A DNA stretch of 45,237 nt. Origin: Candidatus Eisenbergiella merdigallinarum. GTDB taxonomy: Bacteria; Bacillota; Clostridia; Lachnospirales; Lachnospiraceae. A model generated the notes under the pieces. It was not told where the DNA came from. It saw only the letters and a list, made by a program, of their open reading frames with translations, and made no database searches. Both the position numbers and the translations under genes were made by a program. Each line of letters starts with the position of its first letter. Within the stretch, counting starts at the first letter, position 1. Positions 1 to 7,202 of this stretch are shown in pieces. The DNA lies in contig DWXE01000012.1 in NCBI GenBank assembly GCA_019119355.1, positions 1 to 45,237 on the forward strand, written 5' to 3'.

Positions 1-161
1 CTGTTGAGATCAAAGACTTCATAAAGCTGTCCCACAACACGACGAATATCCTTCTTTGAAAAGCCGCAGTCCTCCATTGCCATGATGACATAGCCGCGGC
101 AGGCGTCGTTGCTCCATTCATCCGGCTCAAAACCGGGAAACATCCCAAACGCATTTTCCAT
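1..161 (-). CDS. Small protein of unknown function, 3' end cut by window edge
   Basis: An open frame on the minus strand starts at ATG 161 and runs off the window start, giving 53 complete codons. It begins MENAFGMFPGFEPDEWSN and continues with a helix-rich segment containing MEDCGFSKKDIRRVV. An AAAGGAG ribosome site lies a few bases upstream of the ATG, and a terminator-like hairpin lies just before that site. I do not recognise the family. Its small size and its position behind a long untranslated stretch resemble small cargo genes of Firmicutes integrative elements, but that is inference. The C-terminus is not visible. Function unknown. Confidence 0.6.
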   Translation of the reverse strand, partial: MENAFGMFPGFEPDEWSNDACRGYVIMAMEDCGFSKKDIRRVVGQLYEVFDLN

Positions 162-177
162 AAGAAACTCCTTTGAG

Positions 178-243
178 AAAAAGATGGGGAGCCCCGCCGG
201 ATTGGTTGGCCTATCATCAGACAGCATTGCCGGAGGGCTCCCC
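178..243 (-). terminator. Intrinsic terminator/attenuator hairpin before the minus-strand gene
   Basis: Positions 235-243 and 186-194 form a perfect 9-bp inverted repeat (GGGGAGCCC/GGGCTCCCC). Read on the minus strand, a further inner CCGG/CCGG pairing is possible, and the hairpin is followed by a T-tract at 182-178. It lies directly upstream of the ribosome site of the gene starting at 161. That placement fits an attenuator better than the end of another gene, because no gene is visible upstream on this strand. Confidence 0.6.
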
Positions 244-655
244 ACAGGTTTTACTACATCACAGGCACATCGGACGGGCATAGACTTTCTGCCCCATAGT
301 ATTTCAACTCTCCCCATTCTGATGGCAAGGCGTTCTCATTGCCTGCGACGGATCACGGCTTGCAAGGCCGCTTCAACGCTCGGACTGTGACTAAACGCAA
401 GTATCCGGGTTATGTGCCTGTTCCGGTAGAGCCAGCCTTACCCCACCTATGGCATGAGCCTGATCGCTCGCTCTGTTTTATAGAGACTGTATTCTCCAAA
501 AGCAGAGGTCATGGCGGGCCTGTCACACAGCGCATTTCCCTTCGTATCCGGGTGCCTTTTTATTCAGTTTTCGATTTGCATGAGGGCTTGTCCGAACCTC
601 GGGCCACCTTGACCCGAAGTGTTTTGCCTCTCATAAGCCATTTAGCACAATGAAG
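244..655. other. Stretch without a convincing gene, possible structured leader
   Basis: About 410 bases have no convincing coding region on either strand. Open frames here are short, lack ribosome sites and match nothing I recognise. The sequence contains short inverted repeats, for example CTTGCAAG at 359-366 and TCGGG/CCCGA at 599-616. Read on the minus strand it ends in the hairpin at 178-243 before a small gene, so a long structured 5' leader is possible. It could equally be degraded mobile-element DNA. No confident promoter was found. Confidence 0.4.
560..634 (-). pseudogene. Tiny open frame, possible 3' remnant of a mobile-element gene
   Basis: A 24-codon minus-strand frame from ATG 634 to TAA 560 contains the basic string LRVKVARGSDKP. 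There is no ribosome site before the ATG, and the upstream in-frame extension runs into the hairpin region at 656-708. The basic segment looks protein-like, so this may be the tail of a gene whose front was lost at a junction near 640-655. Chance is a real alternative. Confidence 0.2.
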
Positions 656-708
656 TGAAAATCCCATGCTGCACGGAATCGACGGCGATTTTGTGTATGG
701 GATTTTTC
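656..708. terminator. Inverted repeat with T-run near the accessory/opp boundary
   Basis: GAAAATCCCAT at 656-666 pairs with ATGGGATTTTTC at 697-708 with one bulged T, enclosing a roughly 30-nt loop. The right arm carries a T-run, so the structure could terminate plus-strand transcription before oppB; the A-rich left arm could serve the minus strand. It marks the apparent boundary between the left accessory DNA and the opp operon. The loop is long for an efficient terminator. Confidence 0.35.
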
Positions 709-786
709 TTTCGGCATGGTGTCCGTCTGTGGCAGAATAGTTGTTTATGCCGCGCGGACATATCAAAAGAAAAGGAGTGCATACAG

Positions 787-1698
787 TTGGCAAAGTACAT
801 TGTTAAGCGAGTTTTTCTCGCGATCGTTACGATTCTGATCGTCTGCGCCATCACGTTTTTCGCCATGAACGCCATTCCCGGCGGCCCTTTTGACGGGGAA
901 AAGGCGATTTCGGACGAGGTCAGGGCGGTGCTGGAGCAGCGCTTCAATCTGGATAAGCCGGTCCCTCAGCAATTTGTTTTATACATGAAGAATCTGCTGC
1001 ACGGGGACATGGGGATTTCCACCAAAACCGGACGGGATATCTCCACCATCATCGGGGAGTCCTTCCCGATCTCCGCGAGGCTGGGCGGCATGGCCATCAT
1101 CGTGGCCCTGGTGCTGGGGCTCGTGTTCGGCAGCCTGGCCGCGCTGACCAGGAACAAATTGCCGGACCGGCTGATCATTTTCTTTTCCACCCTGTTCACT
1201 TCGCTCCCCAGCTTCGTGTTCGCCACCCTGCTGTTGCTGGTGTTCTGCGTAAAGCTCAAGTGGGTTCCTGTCTGGAGCGCGGATAAGCAGAACTATGTCC
1301 TGCCGGTCATCGCGCTGGCGGCCTATCCCATGGCGTATATCACCCGTCTGACCAAAACCAGCATGCTGGACGCGCTGGGGCAGGACTACGTGCGCACGGC
1401 CCGGGCGAAGGGAGTGGCGCAGTGGAAGGTGATTTTCAAGCATACCCTGAGAAACGCCCTGATTCCGGTCGTCACCTACGTGGGCCCCATGACGGCTTCC
1501 ATCCTGACCGGTTCCCTGGTGGTGGAGAAGATCTTTTCCATCGGCGGCCTGGGCTCGAAGTTCGTGGACTGCATCACCAACCGGGACTACCCGCAGATCA
1601 TGGGGACCACGATCTTCTTGGCGGTGCTGATGGTGACCATGAACCTGCTGACGGATATCGTCTATAAGATCGTAGACCCCAGAGTGAAGCTCGACTGA
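787..1698 (+). CDS. oppB: Oligopeptide ABC transporter permease OppB
   Basis: This is the first inner-membrane permease of a peptide importer, which forms the translocation pore with OppC. The 303-residue protein starts MAKYIVKRVFLAIVT and has the N-terminal helix, periplasm-facing segment and five further membrane spans of the DppB/OppB family. The EAA-type coupling loop that contacts the ATPases is visible around DYVRTARAKGV with a downstream LRNALIPVVTYVG. The start is TTG 787, behind AAAAGGAG at 770-777; a longer frame upstream overlaps the hairpin region and lacks a ribosome site. It is first in a tight operon with oppC, oppD, oppF and oppA. Substrate specificity between di- and oligopeptides cannot be decided from sequence alone. 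Confidence 0.93.
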   Translation: MAKYIVKRVFLAIVTILIVCAITFFAMNAIPGGPFDGEKAISDEVRAVLEQRFNLDKPVPQQFVLYMKNLLHGDMGISTKTGRDISTIIGESFPISARLGGMAIIVALVLGLVFGSLAALTRNKLPDRLIIFFSTLFTSLPSFVFATLLLLVFCVKLKWVPVWSADKQNYVLPVIALAAYPMAYITRLTKTSMLDALGQDYVRTARAKGVAQWKVIFKHTLRNALIPVVTYVGPMTASILTGSLVVEKIFSIGGLGSKFVDCITNRDYPQIMGTTIFLAVLMVTMNLLTDIVYKIVDPRVKLD

Positions 1699-1717
1699 GA
1701 AAGGAGGAGGACTTAAC

Positions 1718-2803
1718 ATGAGCGATGCAATGAAAAAAGATATCGATACGATGCCCAAAAAGTCTCCCTTGAGCTTTCAGATCGACTTAAAGAAATTCGA
1801 GAAGGCGACGGACGAGGAGAAGAAGCAGCAGGACGTGATGAGCGAATCCGTTTCCTTTTTCCGGGACGGGATGCGCAAGCTGATGAAAAACCCGCTGGCG
1901 GTGGGCAGCATCATCGTGCTGATCCTGATCATCGGCTCGATCCTGATCGTCCCCCACGTGGTGCCCTACGGCTACTCCGAGATCATCACGGTGGACGGCA
2001 AACGGGATAAGACGGCGGCCAATATGGCCCCCTTCGAGTGGTCGGAGAAGGAACAGGAATATATCGATGCGGGCGGAGAGCTCTTTCCGCATATCATGGG
2101 GACGGATGAGCTGGGGCGCGACTATTTCGTCCGCGTCATCTACGGCACCAGGGTTTCCCTGACGGTAGGGCTGTTCGCGGCCATCATCGTCCTGATCATC
2201 GGCGTCATCTACGGGAGCATTTCCGGATATTTCGGCGGAACGGTGGACCTGATCATGATGCGGATCGTGGATATCATCTATTCCCTGCCGGATATGCTGA
2301 TGGTTGTGCTCCTGTCCGTGGTGCTGCGGGAAATCCTGAACGTGGACGCGTTCCCGCTCCTGCAGAAGCTGGGTACCAATATGATTTCCCTGTTCCTGGT
2401 CTTCGCCCTGCTGTACTGGACCGGCATGGCCAGGATGGTCCGGGGACAGATTCTGACCATCAAACAGAACGAATACGTGCTGGCGGCGCGAGTTGGCGGC
2501 GCGAAGTCCGGCAGGATCATCCGCAAGCATATCCTGCCCAACTGCATCAGCGTCATCATCATCGCCGCTGCGCTGCAGATTCCTTCCGCGATCTTCACGG
2601 AGAGCTTTCTGAGCTTCATCGGCCTGGGCGTACAGGCGCCCATGCCTTCCTTGGGCTCTCTGGCCAACGCGGCCAGGGCCGGCATTACCGAATATTCCTA
2701 TAAACTGATTTTCCCCGCCGTCATGATCTGTCTGATCACCCTGGCGTTCAACCTGCTGGGCGACGGTCTGCGGGACGCGTTCGATCCCAAGTTAAGGAGG
2801 TAA
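1718..2803 (+). CDS. oppC: Oligopeptide ABC transporter permease OppC
   Basis: Second pore subunit of the peptide importer, 361 residues. It has a charged cytoplasmic N-terminus of about 60 residues, a first membrane helix around residues 64-84, an extracytoplasmic segment ending in HIMGTDELGRDYFVR (a hallmark of DppC/OppC permeases), then five membrane helices. The EAA-type loop is seen near EYVLAARVGGAKSGRII followed by HILPNCISVI. The start ATG is preceded by AAAGGAGGAGG. The gap to oppB is 19 bases and to oppD 4 bases, consistent with one transcript. Confidence 0.93.
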   Translation: MSDAMKKDIDTMPKKSPLSFQIDLKKFEKATDEEKKQQDVMSESVSFFRDGMRKLMKNPLAVGSIIVLILIIGSILIVPHVVPYGYSEIITVDGKRDKTAANMAPFEWSEKEQEYIDAGGELFPHIMGTDELGRDYFVRVIYGTRVSLTVGLFAAIIVLIIGVIYGSISGYFGGTVDLIMMRIVDIIYSLPDMLMVVLLSVVLREILNVDAFPLLQKLGTNMISLFLVFALLYWTGMARMVRGQILTIKQNEYVLAARVGGAKSGRIIRKHILPNCISVIIIAAALQIPSAIFTESFLSFIGLGVQAPMPSLGSLANAARAGITEYSYKLIFPAVMICLITLAFNLLGDGLRDAFDPKLRR

Positions 2804-2807
2804 GAAA

Positions 2808-3809
2808 ATGGGCGAGACAATTCTTTCCGTACAAAATCTCCACACCTCCTTTCAGACGGGAAAAGGCGAGGTGATGGCGGTCAACGGCGTTTCCTTCAAT
2901 CTGGATAAGGGAAAGATCCTCGGCATCGTCGGGGAGTCCGGCTCCGGCAAATCCGTAACGGCCTATTCCATCATGCAGATTCTGGAGAGCAACGGCCGGA
3001 TTCACGAAGGTAAGGTCCTCTATAAGGGACAGGATATTACGAAATTTTCGGAAAAACAGATGCGGGACTTCCGCGGAAAATGCTGCTCCATCATTTTTCA
3101 GGATCCCATGACCAGTTTAAATCCGGTCTTCACCGTGGGTTCCCAGCTCCGGGAGGCCATCGAGCTGCATACGGACCGCAGGGGCAAAGCCGCGGAAGAG
3201 AGAGCGGTGGAAATGCTGACCCTGGTGGGCGTCAACGAGCCCGAAAAGCGCGTCAGGCAGTATCCCTATCAGCTGTCCGGCGGCATGCGCCAGAGGGTGA
3301 TGATCGCCATGGCCCTGGCCTGCGAACCGGATATCCTGATCGCGGATGAGCCCACCACGGCTCTGGACGTGACCATTCAGGCGCAGATTCTGGAGCTGAT
3401 GCAGAAACTGCAGAAAAAGCTGGGGATGGCCATCATCATGGTGACTCACGATCTGGGCGTCATCGCTGACATGTGCGACGAGATCATCGTCATGTACGGC
3501 GGCCGGGTCTGCGAAAGAGGGACTGCGGAGGATATTTTTTACCGCCCTCATCACGAATATACGAAAGGGCTTCTGCGTTCCATCCCGAACGTGGACCGGA
3601 TCGGGGAGAAGCTGGTCCCCATCCCGGGCACGCCCATCAACCTGCTGAACATGCCCAAAGGCTGCGCGTTCTGCCCCCGCTGCGAAAATGCGATGAAGAT
3701 CTGCATCGAACAGCAGCCGCCTGAAATGCAGATGCCGGACGGACACTTCGCGTCCTGCTGGCTCAACGTCAAGGCGCAGATGGAAGCGGAGAAAGGAGGC
3801 AGAGGATGA
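2808..3809 (+). CDS. oppD: Oligopeptide ABC transporter ATPase OppD
   Basis: Cytoplasmic ATPase that powers the importer together with OppF. The 333-residue protein has Walker A GESGSGKS near residue 45, the ABC signature LSGGMRQRV, Walker [13 protein letters not shown] and the switch histidine in MVTHDLGV. The C-terminal extension typical of OppD/DppD contains the four-cysteine cluster [14 protein letters not shown] with a later Cys; related proteins bind an iron-sulfur cluster there. AGGAGG precedes the ATG. The last bases overlap oppF by 4 (ATGA), indicating translational coupling. Confidence 0.94.
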   Translation: MGETILSVQNLHTSFQTGKGEVMAVNGVSFNLDKGKILGIVGESGSGKSVTAYSIMQILESNGRIHEGKVLYKGQDITKFSEKQMRDFRGKCCSIIFQDPMTSLNPVFTVGSQLREAIELHTDRRGKAAEERAVEMLTLVGVNEPEKRVRQYPYQLSGGMRQRVMIAMALACEPDILIADEPTTALDVTIQAQILELMQKLQKKLGMAIIMVTHDLGVIADMCDEIIVMYGGRVCERGTAEDIFYRPHHEYTKGLLRSIPNVDRIGEKLVPIPGTPINLLNMPKGCAFCPRCENAMKICIEQQPPEMQMPDGHFASCWLNVKAQMEAEKGGRG

Positions 3810-4786
3810 GCAACGAAACAGCATCCAAAAACGAATACCTTGTGGAGGTGAATAACCTTCAGCAGTATTTTCCGATCAAGGTAGGCCTGTTCAAATCGCT
3901 GCCCCTGAAAGCGGTGGACGGCGTTTCCTTCGCCATCAGGCCGGGAGAGACGCTGGGCCTGGTGGGGGAATCCGGCTGCGGAAAGACCACGGTAGGCCGT
4001 TCCCTTCTCAGGCTGTACGCGCCCACCGGCGGAGAGGTCTTCTTCGACGGGGAGAAGGTGGATGAAAAGAGCATCGGCCACATGAGAAAACAGATGCAGA
4101 TGGTATTCCAGGATCCCTATTCTTCCCTGAATCCCCGTATGACGGTGGAAGATATCATCGGGGAGCCCCTGGATGTGCATAAACTGTATCAGACCAGAGG
4201 GGAGAGAAGGGACAGGATCTTGCAGCTCATGGAGCTGGTGGGATTGAACGCGGAACACGCCACCCGTTACGCCCACGAGTTTTCCGGCGGCCAGAGACAG
4301 AGGATCGGCATCGCCCGCGCGCTGGCCACAAACCCCAGGTTCATCGTCTGCGACGAGGCGGTGAGCGCCCTGGACGTTTCCATCCAGGCGCAGGTGATCA
4401 ACATGTTCGAAGAGCTCCAGGAGAAGCTGGGCGTGGCCTATCTGTTCATCGCTCACGATCTGCTGGTGGTGCACCATATATCCGACCGGATCGCCGTCAT
4501 GTATCTGGGCCGCATCGTGGAGATCGCGGATTCCAACGAACTGAACGACAACCCGATTCATCCCTATACCCAGTCCCTTTTGAGCGCCGTGCCCTATCCG
4601 GATCCGAAGATGGCCAAAGAACGCCAGCGGATCGTTCTGGAGGGGGATGTGCCCAGCCCTCTGCATATGCCCAGCGGCTGCGCCTTCCGCACCCGCTGCA
4701 AATACGCTACGGAGCGCTGCGCGAAGGAGTGCCCGACCCTGACGGATCGCGGCAACGGACATCAGGTGGCCTGCTGGAATAAGTAG
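3806..4786 (+). CDS. oppF: Oligopeptide ABC transporter ATPase OppF
   Basis: Partner ATPase to OppD, 326 residues. Visible motifs are Walker A GESGCGKT, the signature [15 protein letters not shown], Walker [13 protein letters not shown] and the switch region FIAHDLLVV. The Cys-rich C-terminal motif [18 protein letters not shown] matches the Opp/Dpp family extension. Walker B has DEA rather than the common DEP, a known variant among OppF proteins. The start overlaps the oppD stop. A 90-base gap separates it from oppA and contains no clear terminator, so oppA is probably co-transcribed. Confidence 0.94.
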   Translation: MSNETASKNEYLVEVNNLQQYFPIKVGLFKSLPLKAVDGVSFAIRPGETLGLVGESGCGKTTVGRSLLRLYAPTGGEVFFDGEKVDEKSIGHMRKQMQMVFQDPYSSLNPRMTVEDIIGEPLDVHKLYQTRGERRDRILQLMELVGLNAEHATRYAHEFSGGQRQRIGIARALATNPRFIVCDEAVSALDVSIQAQVINMFEELQEKLGVAYLFIAHDLLVVHHISDRIAVMYLGRIVEIADSNELNDNPIHPYTQSLLSAVPYPDPKMAKERQRIVLEGDVPSPLHMPSGCAFRTRCKYATERCAKECPTLTDRGNGHQVACWNK

Positions 4787-4876
4787 GAGGACTGCAGTTT
4801 TTCGATAAAAGCGGCGGGGGCGCGAGCTTTCGCTTCACTTTTATAAATATCAAAATCTTTCAAGGAGGAAGAAGTT

Positions 4877-6685
4877 ATGAAAAAAAAGTATCTGGCACTG
4901 GCGCTGGCTGCTTGCATGACGATGGGCTCCCTGGCAGGGTGCGGAAGCGCTCCTGCGGCGGAATCCAGCGCTCCTGCGGCGGAGAGCACGGAAGCGGCGG
5001 ATGCGGCTGATACCGCGTCCACGGAAGCGGCGGAAGCGGGCACGGAAGAGGCTGCTGCATCCACCGAGCACGGCCCCAGCAGCGAAGCTGCTCCGGCATG
5101 GGAAGATTACGATGCGAGAATCGCAGCCATCAGAACCGAGACCGATCTGGCGAAGCGCGAGGCGCTGATGCACGAAGCGGAAGATCAGCTGATGAGCACC
5201 TGGGCGGTTGTGCCGCTGTACTATTATAACGACGTTTATCTGCAGAAGACCGACGTGGACAACATCTACTCCAATCTGTTCGGCTTCAAGTATTTCGGCT
5301 TTGCCACCACTCCCACCGGAACTCTGGATCTGCAGATCGCTTCCGAGCCCGATAAGCTGGATCCCGCCCTCAACTCCACCGTTGACGGCGCCTGCCTGGC
5401 GATCCTGGCCTTCTCCGGCCTGTACGCTTACGACGAGAACGGTCAGCTTGTTCCCGAACTGGCAGAAGGCTATGAGATGAGCGAAGACGCCATGACCTAT
5501 ACCTTCACCATGAAGGACGGTCTGAAGTGGTCCGACGGCGAAGTTCTGGACGCCGAGGACGTGGCTTACAGCTGGCAGAGGCTGGCGGATCCCAATACCG
5601 GCGCCGACTACTCCTATCTGGCCAGCGTGATCGCGACCAAAGACGACGGCACTCTGGACATCGAAGCTTCCGAAGACGGCAAGACCTTCACCGTGAAGCT
5701 GAACGCTCCCTGCGCGTATTTCCTGGATCTGTGCGCGTTCCCCGCGTTCTATCCCGTACCCCAGCAGGCTGTGGAAGCTGCGGAAGGCGCTGACACCAAC
5801 CCCGGCGCATGGGCTCTGGAAGCCGGTTTCGTGACCAGCGGTCCCATGGTTCTGACCGAGTGGAAGCACAACGAGTCCATGACCTACGAACCCAACCCCA
5901 ACTACTGGGCTGCCGATAAGGTTTCCTTAAGCCAGATCAACTTCATGCTCAGCTCCGACGATACCGCCATCTACAACGCGTTCGCGGACGGCTCCCTGCA
6001 GTTCATCGACACCATTGCCACCGACATGATGGAAACCGTATCGTCCACTCCTGAGTTCCACAAGATCGATACTCTGGGCACCTACTATGCGGGCTGGAAC
6101 GTGAACAGCGATCTGTTTGCGGGCATGACCGTCGAACAGGCTGCCAACATGAGAAAGGCGTTCAGCCTGCTCATCGACCGTCAGTACATCGTCGACACCA
6201 TCGCGCAGGCGGAACAGGAAATCGCCAACACCTTCATCCCCACCGGCATGGCGGACGGACAGGGCGGCGCGTTCCGTGAAAACGACGACGCTTACACCTA
6301 TCCGGTAGAGGATAAGGTAGGTTACTACGATCCCGAATATACCGAGGAGAACGTTGCGGAAGCCATCGAGCTGCTCAAGAGCGCGGGCTTTGAGTTCGAC
6401 GAGAACAACATGCTGTCCGCTGAAACCCCCATCAACATCACCTACCTGACCAACGATGCGGAAGGTAACGTGAAGATCGGCGAAGCCCTTCAGCAGGATT
6501 TCGCGGTTATCGGCGTGAACATGACCGTGGAGACCCGCGAGTGGTCCGTATTCCTGAACGAGAGAAAAGAAGGCAAGTTCGACTTCTGCCGTGAAGGATG
6601 GCTGGCTGACTACAACGACCCGATCAACATGCTGGAGATGTGGGAGACCAACTCCGGCAACAACGATATGCAGTTCGGCAGATAA
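4877..6685 (+). CDS. oppA: Peptide-binding lipoprotein OppA, circularly permuted
   Basis: Surface lipoprotein that captures peptides for the importer (SBP_bac_5 family), 602 residues. It has a signal peptide with lipobox LAGC and lipidated Cys22, then an Ala/Glu/Ser-rich linker at about 23-74. Residues about 75-143 (from WEDYDARI, through LMHEAEDQLM and VVPLYYYNDVYL, to GFKYFGFA) look like the segment that normally ends OppA proteins. The usual mature N-terminus follows (LDLQIASEPDKLDPAL), and the protein stops at GNNDMQFGR, where ordinary relatives continue into the segment found here at the front. The gene therefore encodes all parts in circularly permuted order. AAGGAGG lies 9 bases before the ATG. 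A terminator at 6717-6758 closes the operon. Confidence 0.9.
   Translation: MKKKYLALALAACMTMGSLAGCGSAPAAESSAPAAESTEAADAADTASTEAAEAGTEEAAASTEHGPSSEAAPAWEDYDARIAAIRTETDLAKREALMHEAEDQLMSTWAVVPLYYYNDVYLQKTDVDNIYSNLFGFKYFGFATTPTGTLDLQIASEPDKLDPALNSTVDGACLAILAFSGLYAYDENGQLVPELAEGYEMSEDAMTYTFTMKDGLKWSDGEVLDAEDVAYSWQRLADPNTGADYSYLASVIATKDDGTLDIEASEDGKTFTVKLNAPCAYFLDLCAFPAFYPVPQQAVEAAEGADTNPGAWALEAGFVTSGPMVLTEWKHNESMTYEPNPNYWAADKVSLSQINFMLSSDDTAIYNAFADGSLQFIDTIATDMMETVSSTPEFHKIDTLGTYYAGWNVNSDLFAGMTVEQAANMRKAFSLLIDRQYIVDTIAQAEQEIANTFIPTGMADGQGGAFRENDDAYTYPVEDKVGYYDPEYTEENVAEAIELLKSAGFEFDENNMLSAETPINITYLTNDAEGNVKIGEALQQDFAVIGVNMTVETREWSVFLNERKEGKFDFCREGWLADYNDPINMLEMWETNSGNNDMQFGR
4946..4987 (+). repeat. 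Two tandem 21-bp units in the oppA linker
   Basis: Units at 4946-4966 and 4967-4987 are near-identical and encode SAPAAES twice. They build the low-complexity linker behind the lipidated cysteine. Such repeats expand by slippage and probably set tether length. Confidence 0.8.
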
Positions 6686-6716
6686 TCGATTCCGGATTCA
6701 CATATCCTGAAAAAGA

Positions 6717-6758
6717 GGAGCCTTGCGCGGCCCAAAAGGGCCGCCCAGGGCTCCTTTT
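6717..6758 (+). terminator. Intrinsic terminator of the opp operon
   Basis: A 17-base arm at 6717-6733 pairs with 6738-6754 with two non-canonical positions around an AAAA loop, followed by TTTT. It lies 32 bases after the oppA stop. Confidence 0.9.
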
Positions 6759-6791
6759 GCGCAGGAAAACTCCAATTGTCCTAATTTTTTC

Positions 6792-6820
6792 TTGAAATAT
6801 GGGAAAGAATATGATACGAT
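6792..6820 (+). promoter_or_regulatory. Sigma-A promoter for secG
   Basis: TTGAAA at 6792-6797 and TACGAT at 6815-6820 are separated by 17 bases. The site lies between the opp terminator and the secG ribosome site. Confidence 0.75.
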
Positions 6821-6850
6821 AGCGATGTTTAGTGCTGGGAGGTGTCAAGG

Positions 6851-7096
6851 ATGGAGATTGTCAGGATTATTCTCACTGTGATTTTTATACTGATTTGCGT
6901 AGCGCTGTCGGTTCTGGTGCTGATGCAGGAAGGCAAGAGCGCCGGTCTGGGCGCCATCAGCGGCGCTGCTGAGACTTACTGGGGCAAGAACAAGGGCCGT
7001 TCCATGGAAGGCCTGCTGGTGAAGCTGACCAAATGGCTTGCCGTCAGTTTTCTCCTGATCGCTGCGATTTTGAACATCAGCAGGATCTGGGGATGA
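6851..7096 (+). CDS. secG: Preprotein translocase subunit SecG
   Basis: Small membrane subunit of the SecYEG export channel, 81 residues, with two membrane helices. The conserved stretch LMQEGKSAGLGAISGAAETYWGKNKG lies between them, abbreviated here to its ends LMQEGK and YWGKNKG. ATG 6851 is chosen over an upstream GTG because GGGAGGTG at 6837-6844 is well spaced from it. secG-rnr-smpB is a standard Firmicutes order, which supports the call. Confidence 0.93.
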   Translation: MEIVRIILTVIFILICVALSVLVLMQEGKSAGLGAISGAAETYWGKNKGRSMEGLLVKLTKWLAVSFLLIAAILNISRIWG

Positions 7097-7202
7097 GAAT
7101 CGGATAAAGGCAGAGTTTCCTGCTTGGCGAGGGGCTGTTGCACGAACGTTTGGATGCGTTTGCTGCGGCAGCTCTTCGTGCTATCAGGGATTGGGAGGGA
7201 TC

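Noticed and set aside
3551..4762. A 403-codon minus-strand frame opposite oppD/oppF
   Set aside because: Low-complexity His/Arg/Gly-rich translation opposite clear ATPase genes.
4787..4876. Separate promoter or terminator between oppF and oppA
   Set aside because: TATAAA-like sequence lacks a matching -35, and only a 5-bp stem without a T-run is seen.
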